Assembly (NCBI GenBank): GCA_046295175.1
Contig: JBKBNY010000006.1
Location: forward strand, 186,001 to 250,000
Source: JALOLV01 sp046295175
GTDB taxonomy: Bacteria > Bacteroidota > Bacteroidia > Cytophagales > Spirosomataceae
Direction: 5' to 3'
Length of the DNA stretch: 64,000 nt
Part shown: positions 35,329 to 45,200 of the stretch, piece after piece
Layout of the letters: each line of letters opens with the position of its first letter
How positions within the stretch are numbered: the stretch's first letter is position 1
The notes under the pieces: generated by a model
Databases searched by the model: none
What the model was told of the DNA's origin: nothing
Seen by the model: only the letters and a program-made list of their open reading frames with translations
Position numbers and translations under genes: made by a program

Positions 35329-35379
35329 TCCATTTGTAGCTTTGATGATGTTCTGAAAACTTTGTCAAAGCTATGAAAA

Positions 35380-36012
35380 CTAAATAGCAATCACCATCCA
35401 AAATTCTTCGATTTGTTCAATAAGCAACTGATGTTTAGAAGCCCACCCTCCAATTTCTATTCTGGCGTTTGAGGTCATGTTTTTGAGGTCAAATTCATCA
35501 ACAAATAGATTTTCTCTAAAAAAAATTCCTCTTTTGCCATATAATTTATAAAGTGCCTCTTTGGCCGACCAAAGCATACAAAGTTTATCTAAATCATAAC
35601 CAACAAAATCCATTTCATTATCCGAAAACAACCTATTTCCAATCTTCAATAGCTTTGGGTTCGGTTTTTCTAAGTCAATTCCAAGGGATTTGGTAGGATG
35701 CATCACCACAGCAACAAATTTAGTAGTGTGGGTCAATGACATCTGCCAATCACTACCAACCAAAAAGGGTTTGCCGTATTCATCTTTTTTGATTCCGAGA
35801 TACCGAAATCCAATTTGTTTTGCTAAATAACTGATACACAACCTACTACAAAAGAACTCAACCTGCTTTTGTGGGTGTGCTATACTGGCTAATTCGGCAT
35901 CTGTTAAAATCGTAGAAGGCAATAATGATAACAATTCATCGTGCGATTCGGTAATTTGCCAAACTGCCAAATGAACTTCGTTTTCGTATTTTTTGTATTT
36001 GAATATAGGCAT
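35380..36012 (-). CDS. 4'-phosphopantetheinyl transferase superfamily protein
   Basis: 210 aa, Sfp/AcpT type. The two magnesium-binding signatures are present: GIDLEKPNP (about 109-117) and WSAKEALYKLYG (about 150-161). It transfers phosphopantetheine from CoA to a carrier-protein serine. No NRPS/PKS or acpS partner lies in the window, so it may serve fatty-acid ACP or a remote cluster. It is divergent from the WD40 gene with a 64-bp gap. Confidence 0.92.
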   Translation of the reverse strand: MPIFKYKKYENEVHLAVWQITESHDELLSLLPSTILTDAELASIAHPQKQVEFFCSRLCISYLAKQIGFRYLGIKKDEYGKPFLVGSDWQMSLTHTTKFVAVVMHPTKSLGIDLEKPNPKLLKIGNRLFSDNEMDFVGYDLDKLCMLWSAKEALYKLYGKRGIFFRENLFVDEFDLKNMTSNARIEIGGWASKHQLLIEQIEEFWMVIAI

Positions 36013-36076
36013 TTTTCAAATTTCTCAAGTTTTCAAGTTTCAGTGTTTGATTACTCGAAAACAAAAACCAAATAAA

Positions 36077-36979
36077 ATGATTGTCGAAAAAATAGATAGT
36101 TTCACGGGGCATCGAGATTGTGTTTATACCCTTGCGAGGTCGAAAGATACGAATAAAATCTTTTCGGCGGCAGGCGACGGAATGGTTGTGCGTTGGAATC
36201 TCGCAAAACCCGATGTCGGAGAACTCATCGCAAGAGTACAAAACTCGGTATATGCCTTGCAGTATGATTCAACGAGAAATGAACTTTGGGTTGGACATAA
36301 TTTTGAGGGAATCCATGTCATCGACCCCGATTCTAAGAAAGAATTACGGTCGTTAAAAATGTTCCCGACACAATATTTTGACATTCAAATCTATGATAAT
36401 CAGGCATTTGTGGGTAGTGGTGACGGAGTAATTTCGGTGATTGATATTGAGGCATTTGCATTCAAAAAACACATAAAGGCATCCGAAAAGAGTGTTCGGT
36501 GCATTGCCATAAATCCTGTCGAAAGAGAATTTTCGGCAGGCTATAGCGACAACATGATTCGGATATTTGATTTACAAACTTTTGAACTCAAAAAAGTCAT
36601 TGTCGCCCACGAAAACTCCGTTTTTAGTCTTGTTTATTCGCCCGATTTTAGATTTTTGATTTCGGGAAGTAGAGATGCCAGGCTAAAAATTTGGGATGTT
36701 GAGCATAACCACAAAGAAGTTTCAAACTTGGTGGCTCACATGTTTGCCATCAATCATATTGCTTACAGTCCTGATAGACGCCATTTTGCAACGTGCAGCA
36801 TGGATAAGTCAATCAAAATTTGGGATGCTGAAACCTTTAAACTACTAAAAGTGATTGATAAAGCCCGCCACGCAGGGCATGGAACCTCGATAAATAAACT
36901 ACTCTGGAGCGAATACGATAATCACATTGTTTCTTGTAGTGATGACAGGACGGTTTCGGTTTGGAAAATACATGAATAA
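36077..36979 (+). CDS. WD40-repeat protein (cytoplasmic beta-propeller)
   Basis: 300 aa from the ATG at 36077, chosen because it begins the first repeat (KIDSFTGHRDCVYTLARS). A longer in-frame start at 35993 would overlap the divergent gene. About seven WD40 units are recognisable, with terminal dipeptides such as VRWNL, IRIFDL, LKIWDV, IKIWDA and VSVWKI. It has no signal peptide and no enzymatic domain. WD40 propellers are protein-interaction platforms; the partner is unknown. Confidence 0.9.
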   Translation: MIVEKIDSFTGHRDCVYTLARSKDTNKIFSAAGDGMVVRWNLAKPDVGELIARVQNSVYALQYDSTRNELWVGHNFEGIHVIDPDSKKELRSLKMFPTQYFDIQIYDNQAFVGSGDGVISVIDIEAFAFKKHIKASEKSVRCIAINPVEREFSAGYSDNMIRIFDLQTFELKKVIVAHENSVFSLVYSPDFRFLISGSRDARLKIWDVEHNHKEVSNLVAHMFAINHIAYSPDRRHFATCSMDKSIKIWDAETFKLLKVIDKARHAGHGTSINKLLWSEYDNHIVSCSDDRTVSVWKIHE

Positions 36980-36980
36980 A

Positions 36981-37009
36981 AAAGCGAATTCTAACGAATT
37001 CGCTTTTTT
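36981..37009. terminator. Bidirectional terminator between the WD40 gene and the tRNA
   Basis: Perfect 11-bp stem AAAGCGAATTC/GAATTCGCTTT (36981-36991 with 36996-37006) with a 4-nt loop. A-rich on the left and T-rich on the right, so it can end transcription from both sides. It begins directly after the WD40 stop and 2 nt from the tRNA 3' end. Confidence 0.85.
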
Positions 37010-37010
37010 G

Positions 37011-37084
37011 TGGGCCCACTTGGAATCGAACCAAGCACCTACTGATTATGAGTCAGTTGCTCTAACCGAATGAGCTATAGGCCC
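37011..37084 (-). tRNA. tRNA with CAT anticodon (elongator Met most likely, Ile2 possible)
   Basis: Cloverleaf on the minus strand, 74 nt. The 7-bp acceptor stem GGGCCTA/TGGGCCC includes one U-G pair. The D arm carries GGTTAGAGC, the anticodon stem is ACTGA/TCAGT with loop CTCATAA (anticodon CAT), and the T arm is CTTGG-TTCGATT-CCAAG. The paired G1-C72 argues against initiator tRNA. CCA is not encoded. Elongator Met and lysidine-modified Ile2 both have CAT and cannot be fully separated by eye. A promoter lies upstream at 37111-37141. Confidence 0.95.
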
Positions 37085-37110
37085 AAAACTCAAATTTTGA
37101 GTTTATTACG

Positions 37111-37141
37111 CAAAATTAGGCATAAAATGTAATCCTGCAAA
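37111..37141 (-). promoter_or_regulatory. tRNA promoter
   Basis: On the minus strand: TTTG at 37141-37138, a 19-nt spacer, then TAATTTTG at 37118-37111, an excellent Bacteroidota -33/-7 pair. It starts transcription about 24 nt upstream of the mature tRNA 5' end. Confidence 0.55.
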
Positions 37142-37224
37142 ATTTCATCTCAAAAAATCTACTTTTCACAACTAAATAATTCTTCTTTGCGTTCTTTGTT
37201 ATAAAGTTTCAAATCGCAACTCTC

Positions 37225-37232
37225 TAATTTTG
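37225..37232 (+). promoter_or_regulatory. Candidate -7 box of the HD-domain gene
   Basis: TAATTTTG, 13 nt before the ATG at 37246. A TTTG at 37195-37198 is 26 nt upstream, slightly beyond ideal spacing. Confidence 0.35.
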
Positions 37233-37245
37233 AGTTGTTTAAGTT

Positions 37246-38475
37246 ATGTTAACAAACAAACGAAAAATATTCAATGACCCCGTTTATGGGTTCGTCAGCG
37301 TGCCATCCGATTTGATTTATGATTTAATCGAACACCCCTATTTTCAAAGATTAAGACGAATCAAACAGCTCGGAATGGCCGAATACGTTTATCCAGGTGC
37401 ATTGCACACGCGTTTTCATCACGCACTCGGGGCTATGCACCTCATGGGTCAGGCATTGCAAACATTACAATCTAAAGGACACTATTTGCTCGATGTTGAG
37501 ATAGAAGCGGCACAAATCGCAATTCTATTACATGATATTGGACACGGCCCTTTCTCTCATGTTCTAGAATATACGATTCTGAATGATGTTCATCACGAGC
37601 ACATTTCGCAATTACTAATGCAACAGCTAAATCGTGAATTCGATGGCAAATTGAGCTTGGCGATTGATATGTTTAATGGTACTTATGAGCGTGAGTTTTT
37701 TCATCAGCTCATTTCGAGTCAGTTAGACATGGATAGAATGGATTACCTCAATCGAGATTGTTTTTTTACTGGTGTTGCCGAGGGTACAATTGGAGTTGAT
37801 AGAATAATAAAAATGCTCAACATCGTTGATAATCAATTAGTTGTAGAAGAGAAAGGGCTTCTCAGTGTTGAAAATTTCTTAAATGCAAGGCGACTGATGT
37901 ACTGGCAGGTTTACCTTCATAAAACATCCATTTGTGCAGAAACCATGCTCATTCAAATCATTCAACGAGCCAGAGATTTAATTATGCAGGGTGAAAAACT
38001 ATTCTCAACTCCTGCATTTAGTAAATTTTTAGAGAATAACGTTAGCCTCGACCAATTTACGGATGAATCACTCGAAGCATTTACTCAATTAGACGATTAT
38101 GATATTTGGGCTTGTATCAAGATGTGGAAAAACCACCCCGACAAGATTCTCAACCGACTGTGTGAAGATTTAATAAACCGTAAATTATTCAAAATTCAGA
38201 TTTCGGATAAACAATTTGAAACCCAAACCCATAATAATATCGTCTATGAATTAAAGAACAACGGGATTGAGCAAGAAAATCTGAAATATTTTATGGTAAA
38301 TGGCGATGTAAGTAATAAAGGTTATGTTTCGGGCAATTCAAATATCAATATTCTCACAAAAAAACAAGGAGTGATTGATATTGCCGAGGCTTCAGATTTA
38401 CCAACTATCAAGGCTTTAAGCAACATCGTCAAAAAATATTATTTATGTTGGGGCAAAAACGTATATTTGCACTAA
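37246..38475 (+). CDS. HD-domain phosphohydrolase (dGTPase-like)
   Basis: 409 aa. N-terminal KIFNDPVYGFVSVP followed by FQRLRRIKQLGMAEYVYPGALHTRFHHALGAMHL-type text, LLHDIGHGPFSH (the HD motif), FHQLISSQLDMDRMDYLNRD and a helical C-terminal half. It belongs to the HD superfamily near dNTP triphosphohydrolases. The metal ligands (His, His-Asp, Asp) are present. The real substrate is unproven. It precedes lpxD by 122 bp in the same direction; co-transcription is possible. Confidence 0.92.
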   Translation: MLTNKRKIFNDPVYGFVSVPSDLIYDLIEHPYFQRLRRIKQLGMAEYVYPGALHTRFHHALGAMHLMGQALQTLQSKGHYLLDVEIEAAQIAILLHDIGHGPFSHVLEYTILNDVHHEHISQLLMQQLNREFDGKLSLAIDMFNGTYEREFFHQLISSQLDMDRMDYLNRDCFFTGVAEGTIGVDRIIKMLNIVDNQLVVEEKGLLSVENFLNARRLMYWQVYLHKTSICAETMLIQIIQRARDLIMQGEKLFSTPAFSKFLENNVSLDQFTDESLEAFTQLDDYDIWACIKMWKNHPDKILNRLCEDLINRKLFKIQISDKQFETQTHNNIVYELKNNGIEQENLKYFMVNGDVSNKGYVSGNSNINILTKKQGVIDIAEASDLPTIKALSNIVKKYYLCWGKNVYLH

Positions 38476-38597
38476 AATAATATCCGAGATTACCACTTAT
38501 GGTACTTATCTAAGATTATTTTTAACGAAAACTATTCTTGGTCGACTTCCGTAAGTAATTATGTAAAACAAGTAGCCAAAAATAATCACTTCTCTGC

Positions 38598-39656
38598 ATG
38601 GAATTTACCATCAAGCAAATAGCACAATTATTGAATGGAGAGATTCGAGGTAATGACTCCTTGAAAATCAATCAATTAGCGAAAATCGAAGAAGGTAAAG
38701 AAGGGTCTATCTCTTTTTTATCAAATCCTAAATACGAACCATTTTTATATACCACAGCTTCATCGGCGGTTATTGTAAGCAAAGATTTTGAACCAAAGAA
38801 ATCGTTTACAACAAATCTCATTGTTGTCGAAAATGCCTACGATAGTTTTACTAAATTGCTCGAAGAATATCAAAAGATTTTGAATTATTCTAAGATTGGA
38901 GTCGAAGAACCAGCCTTCAAAAGTGAGTCTGCAACGATTGGAGAAGGCGTTTATCGTGGAGCTTTTTCATACATCGGTAAAAATTGTAAAATTGGCAATA
39001 ATGTTAAAATTTTCCCTCAAGTTTATATTGGTGATAATGTAAGCATCGGAGATAACTCTATAATTTACTCAGGGGCAAAAATATATAACGATTGCCAGAT
39101 TGGAAATCACTGTATAATCCATGCCAATGCAGTTATCGGAAGTGATGGATTCGGATTTGCTCCCCAAGCCGATGGCTCTTACAAGGCAATTCCACAATTG
39201 GGAAATGTAATCATTTATGATAACGTAAGTGTCGGTTCTAATACAACAATTGACCGAGCAACGATGGGTTCAACAATCATCCATGAGGGTGTAAAGTTGG
39301 ATAACCTCATACAGATTGCCCACAATGTAGAAGTCGGCAAAAATACTGTCATTGCCGCTCAAACAGGTGTGGCGGGTTCAACCAAAATCGGTGAAAATTG
39401 CGTGATTGCGGGTCAAGTTGGTTTTGCAGGACATATTACGATTGCCAATGGTACAAAAATCGGAGCCCAAGCGGGTATTTTGAGTAATGTCAAAAAAGAG
39501 AACACCTCACTGATGGGTACTTTTGCAATCGAATTGAAAGACTACCTTAAATCTTATGCTGTATTCAAGAAATTACCACAACTCGAAAAACAACTGCGTG
39601 ATTTAGACAACAAACTTTCTGAGATTATCAACGAAAGTTTGGTTTATGAAAGATAA
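38598..39656 (+). CDS. lpxD: UDP-3-O-acylglucosamine N-acyltransferase
   Basis: 352 aa, third step of lipid A synthesis. The N-terminal uridine-binding domain (about 1-100, with GSISFLSNPKYEPFLYTT) is followed by a left-handed beta-helix of hexapeptide repeats (about 105-310, for example IGKNCKIGNNVKIFPQVYIG) and a helical C-terminus. Catalytic His lies in the IQIAHNVEVG segment. First gene of the lpxD, lpxC-fabZ, lpxA series. Confidence 0.97.
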   Translation: MEFTIKQIAQLLNGEIRGNDSLKINQLAKIEEGKEGSISFLSNPKYEPFLYTTASSAVIVSKDFEPKKSFTTNLIVVENAYDSFTKLLEEYQKILNYSKIGVEEPAFKSESATIGEGVYRGAFSYIGKNCKIGNNVKIFPQVYIGDNVSIGDNSIIYSGAKIYNDCQIGNHCIIHANAVIGSDGFGFAPQADGSYKAIPQLGNVIIYDNVSVGSNTTIDRATMGSTIIHEGVKLDNLIQIAHNVEVGKNTVIAAQTGVAGSTKIGENCVIAGQVGFAGHITIANGTKIGAQAGILSNVKKENTSLMGTFAIELKDYLKSYAVFKKLPQLEKQLRDLDNKLSEIINESLVYER

Positions 39657-39733
39657 GTATTTCCCCCCTAACTTAACATATTTAACTCAAAACTGTGTTA
39701 AATCACCGTTTTGAAAAATGAGTATTTTTTAGA

Positions 39734-41128
39734 ATGAATATTAAACAACAAACCATCAAGCAATCAGTTTCAATTTCTGGTGTTGGCCTACATACTGGAC
39801 AGAACGTAACATTGACTTTTCAACCTGCGGCCACCAATCATGGCTACAAGTTTCAGCGAATTGACTTACCCAATAAGCCAATCATTGAAGCCGATGTAGA
39901 TTATGTAATTGACACATCAAGAGGGACTGTTCTTGAGAAAGATGGTGTAAGAGTTCATACCACCGAACATGTTTTGGCGGCTCTCGTTGGCTTGCAAATC
40001 GACAATGTTTTGATACAATTGGATGGTCCGGAAATTCCGATTTTAGACGGTAGTTCAATGAAATTCGTTGAGCTTCTCGAAGAGGTAGGTATTGAAGAGC
40101 AAAATGCCTTACGTAATTATTATGAAGTAACGGAGGCAGTACACTACCGCAACGAAGACCATAGCATTGAGCTGGCAGCATTGCCACTTAATGATTACCG
40201 TCTTACCGTGATGGTCGATTATAATTCAAATGTACTTCATAGTCAGCATGCCCAGCTGCATGATATTAGCCTATTCAAAGATGAGATTGCACGATGCCGA
40301 ACATTTGTTTTCTTACACGAATTAGAAGCATTATTCAAAGCAGGTCTAATCAAAGGTGGCGATGCCGACAATGCAGTTGTTATAGTAGATAGAGAGATTT
40401 CGGAGTCGGAAGTTGAGAATCTTTCAAAATTGCTCAATAAGCCTAAAATTAGCATAGGTAAAACTGGTATTCTCAATGATAAACCTTTACATTTTGCCAA
40501 TGAGCCAGCAAGGCATAAATTGCTTGATGTTATGGGTGACTTAGCATTAGTAGGCCGACCGCTCAAAGCACATATTTTGGCAGCTCGTCCAGGGCATACA
40601 CCAAATATCGCATTGGCAAAGAAAATTAAAAAGCAAATGCAAGAAGCGGCCAAAGCGGCTCCACAGTATGACCCAAATGCAACGCCAGTTTTCAACATAA
40701 ACGACATAGCTCGTTTGCTGCCTCACCGTTATCCATTCCAATTGGTTGATAGAGTAACTTATCTTGACGGAACGACTGTTATTGGTATCAAACACATAAC
40801 AATGAATGAGCCTCAGTTTACGGGTCACTTCCCCGAAAACCCAGTTATGCCAGGGGTACTTCAAGTAGAGGCGATTGCACAAACTGGCGGAGTATTGGTA
40901 TTAGTAGCAACAGGCGACCCCGAAAGCTACTGGCCATACTTGGTAGGAATTGATAATTGTCGTTTTTATCGCAATGTTCTGCCCGGAGATACGTTAGTAA
41001 TGAGATGCACACTTACTTCTCCGATTAGATTAGGCGTCGCCAAAATGCATGGCGAGGCATACGTAGGTAAGAATCTTGTCTGTGATGTCGATATGACAGC
41101 GAGATTAGTAAAAAAAGCAAAACAATAA
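39734..41128 (+). CDS. lpxC-fabZ: Bifunctional UDP-3-O-acyl-GlcNAc deacetylase / 3-hydroxyacyl-ACP dehydratase
   Basis: 464 aa fusion. Residues 1-305 are LpxC, the zinc deacetylase and committed step of lipid A synthesis: ligands H79 (TTEHVLAAL), H261 and D265 (RHKLLDVMGD), and the general catalytic H288 (RPGHTPN). Residues about 315-464 are FabZ: LLPHRYPFQLVDRV, the active-site H365 in GHFPENPVMPG and E380 in EAIAQ. This fusion is known from Bacteroidota and links lipid A and fatty-acid synthesis. Followed 66 bp later by lpxA. Confidence 0.98.
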   Translation: MNIKQQTIKQSVSISGVGLHTGQNVTLTFQPAATNHGYKFQRIDLPNKPIIEADVDYVIDTSRGTVLEKDGVRVHTTEHVLAALVGLQIDNVLIQLDGPEIPILDGSSMKFVELLEEVGIEEQNALRNYYEVTEAVHYRNEDHSIELAALPLNDYRLTVMVDYNSNVLHSQHAQLHDISLFKDEIARCRTFVFLHELEALFKAGLIKGGDADNAVVIVDREISESEVENLSKLLNKPKISIGKTGILNDKPLHFANEPARHKLLDVMGDLALVGRPLKAHILAARPGHTPNIALAKKIKKQMQEAAKAAPQYDPNATPVFNINDIARLLPHRYPFQLVDRVTYLDGTTVIGIKHITMNEPQFTGHFPENPVMPGVLQVEAIAQTGGVLVLVATGDPESYWPYLVGIDNCRFYRNVLPGDTLVMRCTLTSPIRLGVAKMHGEAYVGKNLVCDVDMTARLVKKAKQ

Positions 41129-41194
41129 ATGGTTTAATTTTTTGTATTTGAGTCATTCAGAGAACAAAAAAATTTGGAGCCTAATAACACATAG

Positions 41195-41995
41195 ATGAAT
41201 CAACCGTTAGCATACGTACATCCCGAAGCAAAAATTGCTCATAATGTTGTCATTGAGCCTTTTGCAGTAATTCATAAAGATGTTGAAATTGGCGAAGGGT
41301 CATGGATTGGCTCGCACGTCACGATTATGGAAGGTGCCAGAATCGGAAAAAATTGCAGAATTTTTCCGGGTGCTGTAATCTCTGCAATTCCACAAGACTT
41401 AAAATTTGGAGGTGAATACACCTACACAGTCATTGGCGATAATAGCACAATTAGAGAGTGTGTTACCATCAACCGAGGTACTTCGGCACACGGCAAAACA
41501 GAAGTTGGCTCAAATTGCCTCATTATGGCTTATACGCACATTGCTCACGATTGTGTCATTGGCAATAATTGTATTTTGGTAAACAACGTACAAATGGCCG
41601 GACACGTAACAATGGGCGATTGGGCAATCATTGGTGGCTCAAGTTCGGTACAACAATTCAGCCGTATTGGCACCCATGCGATGGTTGGCGGAGGCTCATT
41701 GGTACGAAAAGACGTGCCGCCGTATATTAAAGCCGCAAGAGAACCTCTCAGCTACGCTGGTATCAACTCAATTGGGCTTCGTCGTCGTGGGTTCAGTAAT
41801 GAAAAAATCAACGAGATTCAAGATATTTACCGTTATCTGTACCTGAAAGGCTATAATAATTCGCAGGCCATTTCAAAAATCGAATTGGAACTTCCTGCAA
41901 CCGTAGAAAGAGACGAAGTATTAAATTTTGTTAGAACAGCCAAACGTGGAATTATCAAAAGTCCTGTCAGTATGGTTGTTGAAGAAGATGAATAA
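41195..41995 (+). CDS. lpxA: UDP-N-acetylglucosamine acyltransferase
   Basis: 266 aa, first step of lipid A synthesis. Left-handed beta-helix of hexapeptide repeats (about 1-190: IEPFAVIHKDVEIG, NCRIFPGAVISAIPQDLKF), catalytic His in IMAYTHIAHDCVIGNN, and the GGGSLVRKDVPPYIKA turn. The helical C-terminal domain starts near residue 195. Standard length. Last gene of the lpx cluster. Confidence 0.97.
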   Translation: MNQPLAYVHPEAKIAHNVVIEPFAVIHKDVEIGEGSWIGSHVTIMEGARIGKNCRIFPGAVISAIPQDLKFGGEYTYTVIGDNSTIRECVTINRGTSAHGKTEVGSNCLIMAYTHIAHDCVIGNNCILVNNVQMAGHVTMGDWAIIGGSSSVQQFSRIGTHAMVGGGSLVRKDVPPYIKAAREPLSYAGINSIGLRRRGFSNEKINEIQDIYRYLYLKGYNNSQAISKIELELPATVERDEVLNFVRTAKRGIIKSPVSMVVEEDE

Positions 41996-42127
41996 GATTT
42001 AAGGAATATGAATTTCTGTCTAAATCCTTAATTTCACTCAAATCAAAATTATAATTTACTTCTTTACAATTTCTTAACATTGAGAAATTGGCTTTAAACG
42101 AGTTTTTTTATTGAGATTCCTATAAAT

Positions 42128-42172
42128 CAAGCATTTATCAAAACATTTTGATTGGATGCTTGTTTTTTTTTT
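42128..42172 (+). terminator. Hairpin with T-tract between lpxA and the Oar-like receptor
   Basis: Stem CAAGCAT/ATGCTTG (42128-42134 with 42156-42162) plus an inner ATCAAAA/TTTTGAT pairing, then a run of 10 T. It can terminate the lpx transcript, or act as an attenuator in the leader of the receptor gene, whose ATG is only 80 bp downstream. Confidence 0.75.
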
Positions 42173-42252
42173 GGGAAAAAGTTAAGAACTTTGACCCTCG
42201 AACTAAAAACCTCTTCATGAGTTTAACTCCAATTTTTCTAACTCCTAAAAAC

Positions 42253-45200
42253 ATGATGCGAAAATCTACTTTTTTGCGTTTAGCGTTTAGTCTAATCGCC
42301 AGTATTCTTTTTGCTGTACAAGGCTTCGCTCAGGTTACAACCTCTTCTATTGGAGGTGTTGTAACTGATGACAAAGGCGAAGGCCTCCCAGGTGCTACTG
42401 TCGTAGCGATTCACGTTCCATCAGGTACAAAATATGGTACTGTAACAAATGTAACAGGACGTTACACAATCCCTGCTGTACGTATTGGTGGACCTTACAA
42501 AGTTACTGCTTCATTTGTTGGTTACAAAGACCTTTCAAAAGAAGGAATCATCACAAGCCTTGGTACAACTGCCAACGTTGACTTCAAAATGGCAGAAGAA
42601 GGCAAAGTATTAGAAGAAGTAGTAGTTAGTGCAACTCGTAGCGATATTTTCAGCTCGGAGCGTACTGGTGCTTCTACAACTATCAGCAAACAAGCTCTTC
42701 AAGCATTACCAACTATCGGTAGCCGCTCTATCAACGACTTCACAAAGTATAACCCTCAAGGTAATGGTCGTTCGTTCGGTGGTCAAGATAGCCGCTTAAA
42801 CAACTTTACTATTGACGGCTCAGTATTTAACAATGGTTTCGGTCTTGGTTCTGAAGCTCAAGCTGGTGGTCGTACTAACTCAACTGCAATCTCTCTTGAT
42901 GCAATCGAAGAAGTTCAAGTAAACGTTGCTCCTTTTGACGTTCGTCAGTCTGGTTTCGTTGGTGCAGGTCTTAACGCTGTAACACGTTCAGGAACAAACG
43001 AAGTTCAAGGTTCGGTTTACCACAGTTTCCGTAACAACGGAAAATCATTTGTAGGTACTGAAGCAAGAGGCCTACCAGTAACAATCGGTACATTCGATGA
43101 GAAAATCTATGGTTTCCGTTTGGGTGCTCCAATCATCAAAAACAAACTATTTATCTTTGTTAACGGCGAGTTCCAAAGAAGAACTCAGCCAGCACTTTCG
43201 TTTGTAGCACAAGGTTCTACTAACCCAGGTAACCCAACCCGCGTTTTGAAATCAGATATCGATGCTCTTAGCTCGTTTATGCAAACAAAATTCGGTTATG
43301 AAACTGGTCCTTACGAAGCATACGATGACGAAACGACTTCAGATAAATTCTTGGCACGTTTAGATTATAACATTAGCGACAAACACAAAGCGACTGTACG
43401 TTATACATTCCACAACTCACAAGATTATGTACTAATCAGTAATAGTGCATCAGCTGGTTTTGGTAACCGTATCAATGCTAACTCAATGTCTTTCAAAAAT
43501 TCTGGTTATTTGATTCAAGATAACACTCGTTCAATCGTAGCCGAATTAAACTCAACATTTGGTGGCAAATCAGCTAACAATTTTATTATTGGTTATGATT
43601 ATCAGAATGAAGACCGTGCCTATGCCGGTGCGATGTTCCCTACAATTGACATCTTACAAAATAATCAAACTTATATGTCAGTTGGTTTCGACCCATTCAC
43701 ACCAAGCAATAAATTGAATTACGGTACTTTCCATATTACTGATAATTACACTTTATTCAAAGGAAAACACACTTTCACTTTAGGTGCAAACTATGAGAAT
43801 TACAAGTCTAATAACTTGTTCTTCCCAGCCTCAAATGGTGTTTGGGTATTTAACTCTTTAGCTGATTTCTACTCTTCGGCAAACGGAAATAAAGACGTAA
43901 CAGTAAACTTATTCCAATACCGCTATTCTGCTCTTGAAGGTGGTGCAGAACCTCTTCAAGTATTGAAAGTTAACAAATTTGACCTTTACGCTCAAGATGA
44001 TTACCAAGTTTCACGTAACTTCAAATTGTCTTATGGTGTAAGAGCAAGTATCATTGCATTTGGTAACACTGCACTTGAAAACAAAACTATTTCGGCTCAA
44101 ACATACAGAGGCTTAGAAGGCGAAGCATACAAAGTAAACACTGGAACTTTGCCAGATGCTAAAATACTTTGGGAGCCACGTGTAGGTTTTAACTGGGATG
44201 CAAAAGGAGACCGTACTACTCAGATTCGTGGTGGTAGTGGTATCTTTACTGGTCGTCCTCCTTATGTGTTTATCTCAAACCAAATTGGTAACAATGGTAT
44301 CTTGACTGGTTTTATTGAGCAACGTAACACAAGAGCGTTTCCGTTTGTACAAGACCCATCGGTTTACAGACCAGCAACGCCAACTTTGCCAACAACATTC
44401 GATATTGCAGCTACTGATGCAAGTTACCGTTTCCCACAAGTTTGGAAAACAAACATCGCTGTTGACCAAAAACTTCCATTTGGTTTAGTTGGTTCGGTTG
44501 AATTCTTGTATAACAAATTCTTGAATTCAGTATTGTATTTCGATGCTAACTTAGAGCCTGCAACTGCAAATTTCACAGGTCCAGATACTCGTTCGAGATT
44601 CCCTGGTTCTGGTCTTACTGGAGCTAACTTAACTAACGCTCTTCGTATCAATGATAACGTTTCTCGTGCTGCTATCTTAACAAGCAAAACAACTGGTGAA
44701 AACATTTCGTTGACATTCAAATTAGAAAAACCTTGGACTAAAGGATTCTACGGAATGTTAGCTTATACCTACGCAAGAACACGTGATTTGATGTCGGCTG
44801 GTTCTATTGCTTCTGGTTCTTGGACAGGTGCAAGAAGTGTTAACGGTAACAATAACTTAGGTCTTTCTTACAGTGATTTCGATATTCCTCATCGTGTAGT
44901 TGGTGCATTGAGCTATCGTCTTGATTATGGTGGACAGTTCGGTGGTTCATCACAAGTTTCTATTGGTTATGTTGGTGGTATCGGTACTGGTCGTTACACT
45001 TATGCAATTGCGGGTGATATGAATGGTGATGGTGTTGCTGGTAATGACTTATTATTTGTGCCAAATCGTGCAAGTGATTTAACATTTGTTAGCACAACTG
45101 TAAGTGGTGTTACATACACTCCAGCTCAACAAGCTGAGGCCTTCGATAAATTTATAGACCAAGACCCATACTTGAGCAAAATGCGTGGAAAATACACCGA

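Noticed and set aside
37011..37084. tRNA read as initiator tRNA-Met
   Set aside because: Position 1 and position 72 pair as G-C, whereas initiator tRNAs normally have a mismatch there. Elongator Met or Ile2 fits better.
40243..40707. 154-aa minus-strand frame within lpxC-fabZ
   Set aside because: Antisense to a strongly conserved gene. The frame is open only because of codon bias.
42148..42252. Extended start of the Oar-like receptor at 42148
   Set aside because: The extension would begin within the terminator-like hairpin and lacks a signal-peptide pattern at its own N-terminus. The ATG at 42253 is followed by a good signal sequence.
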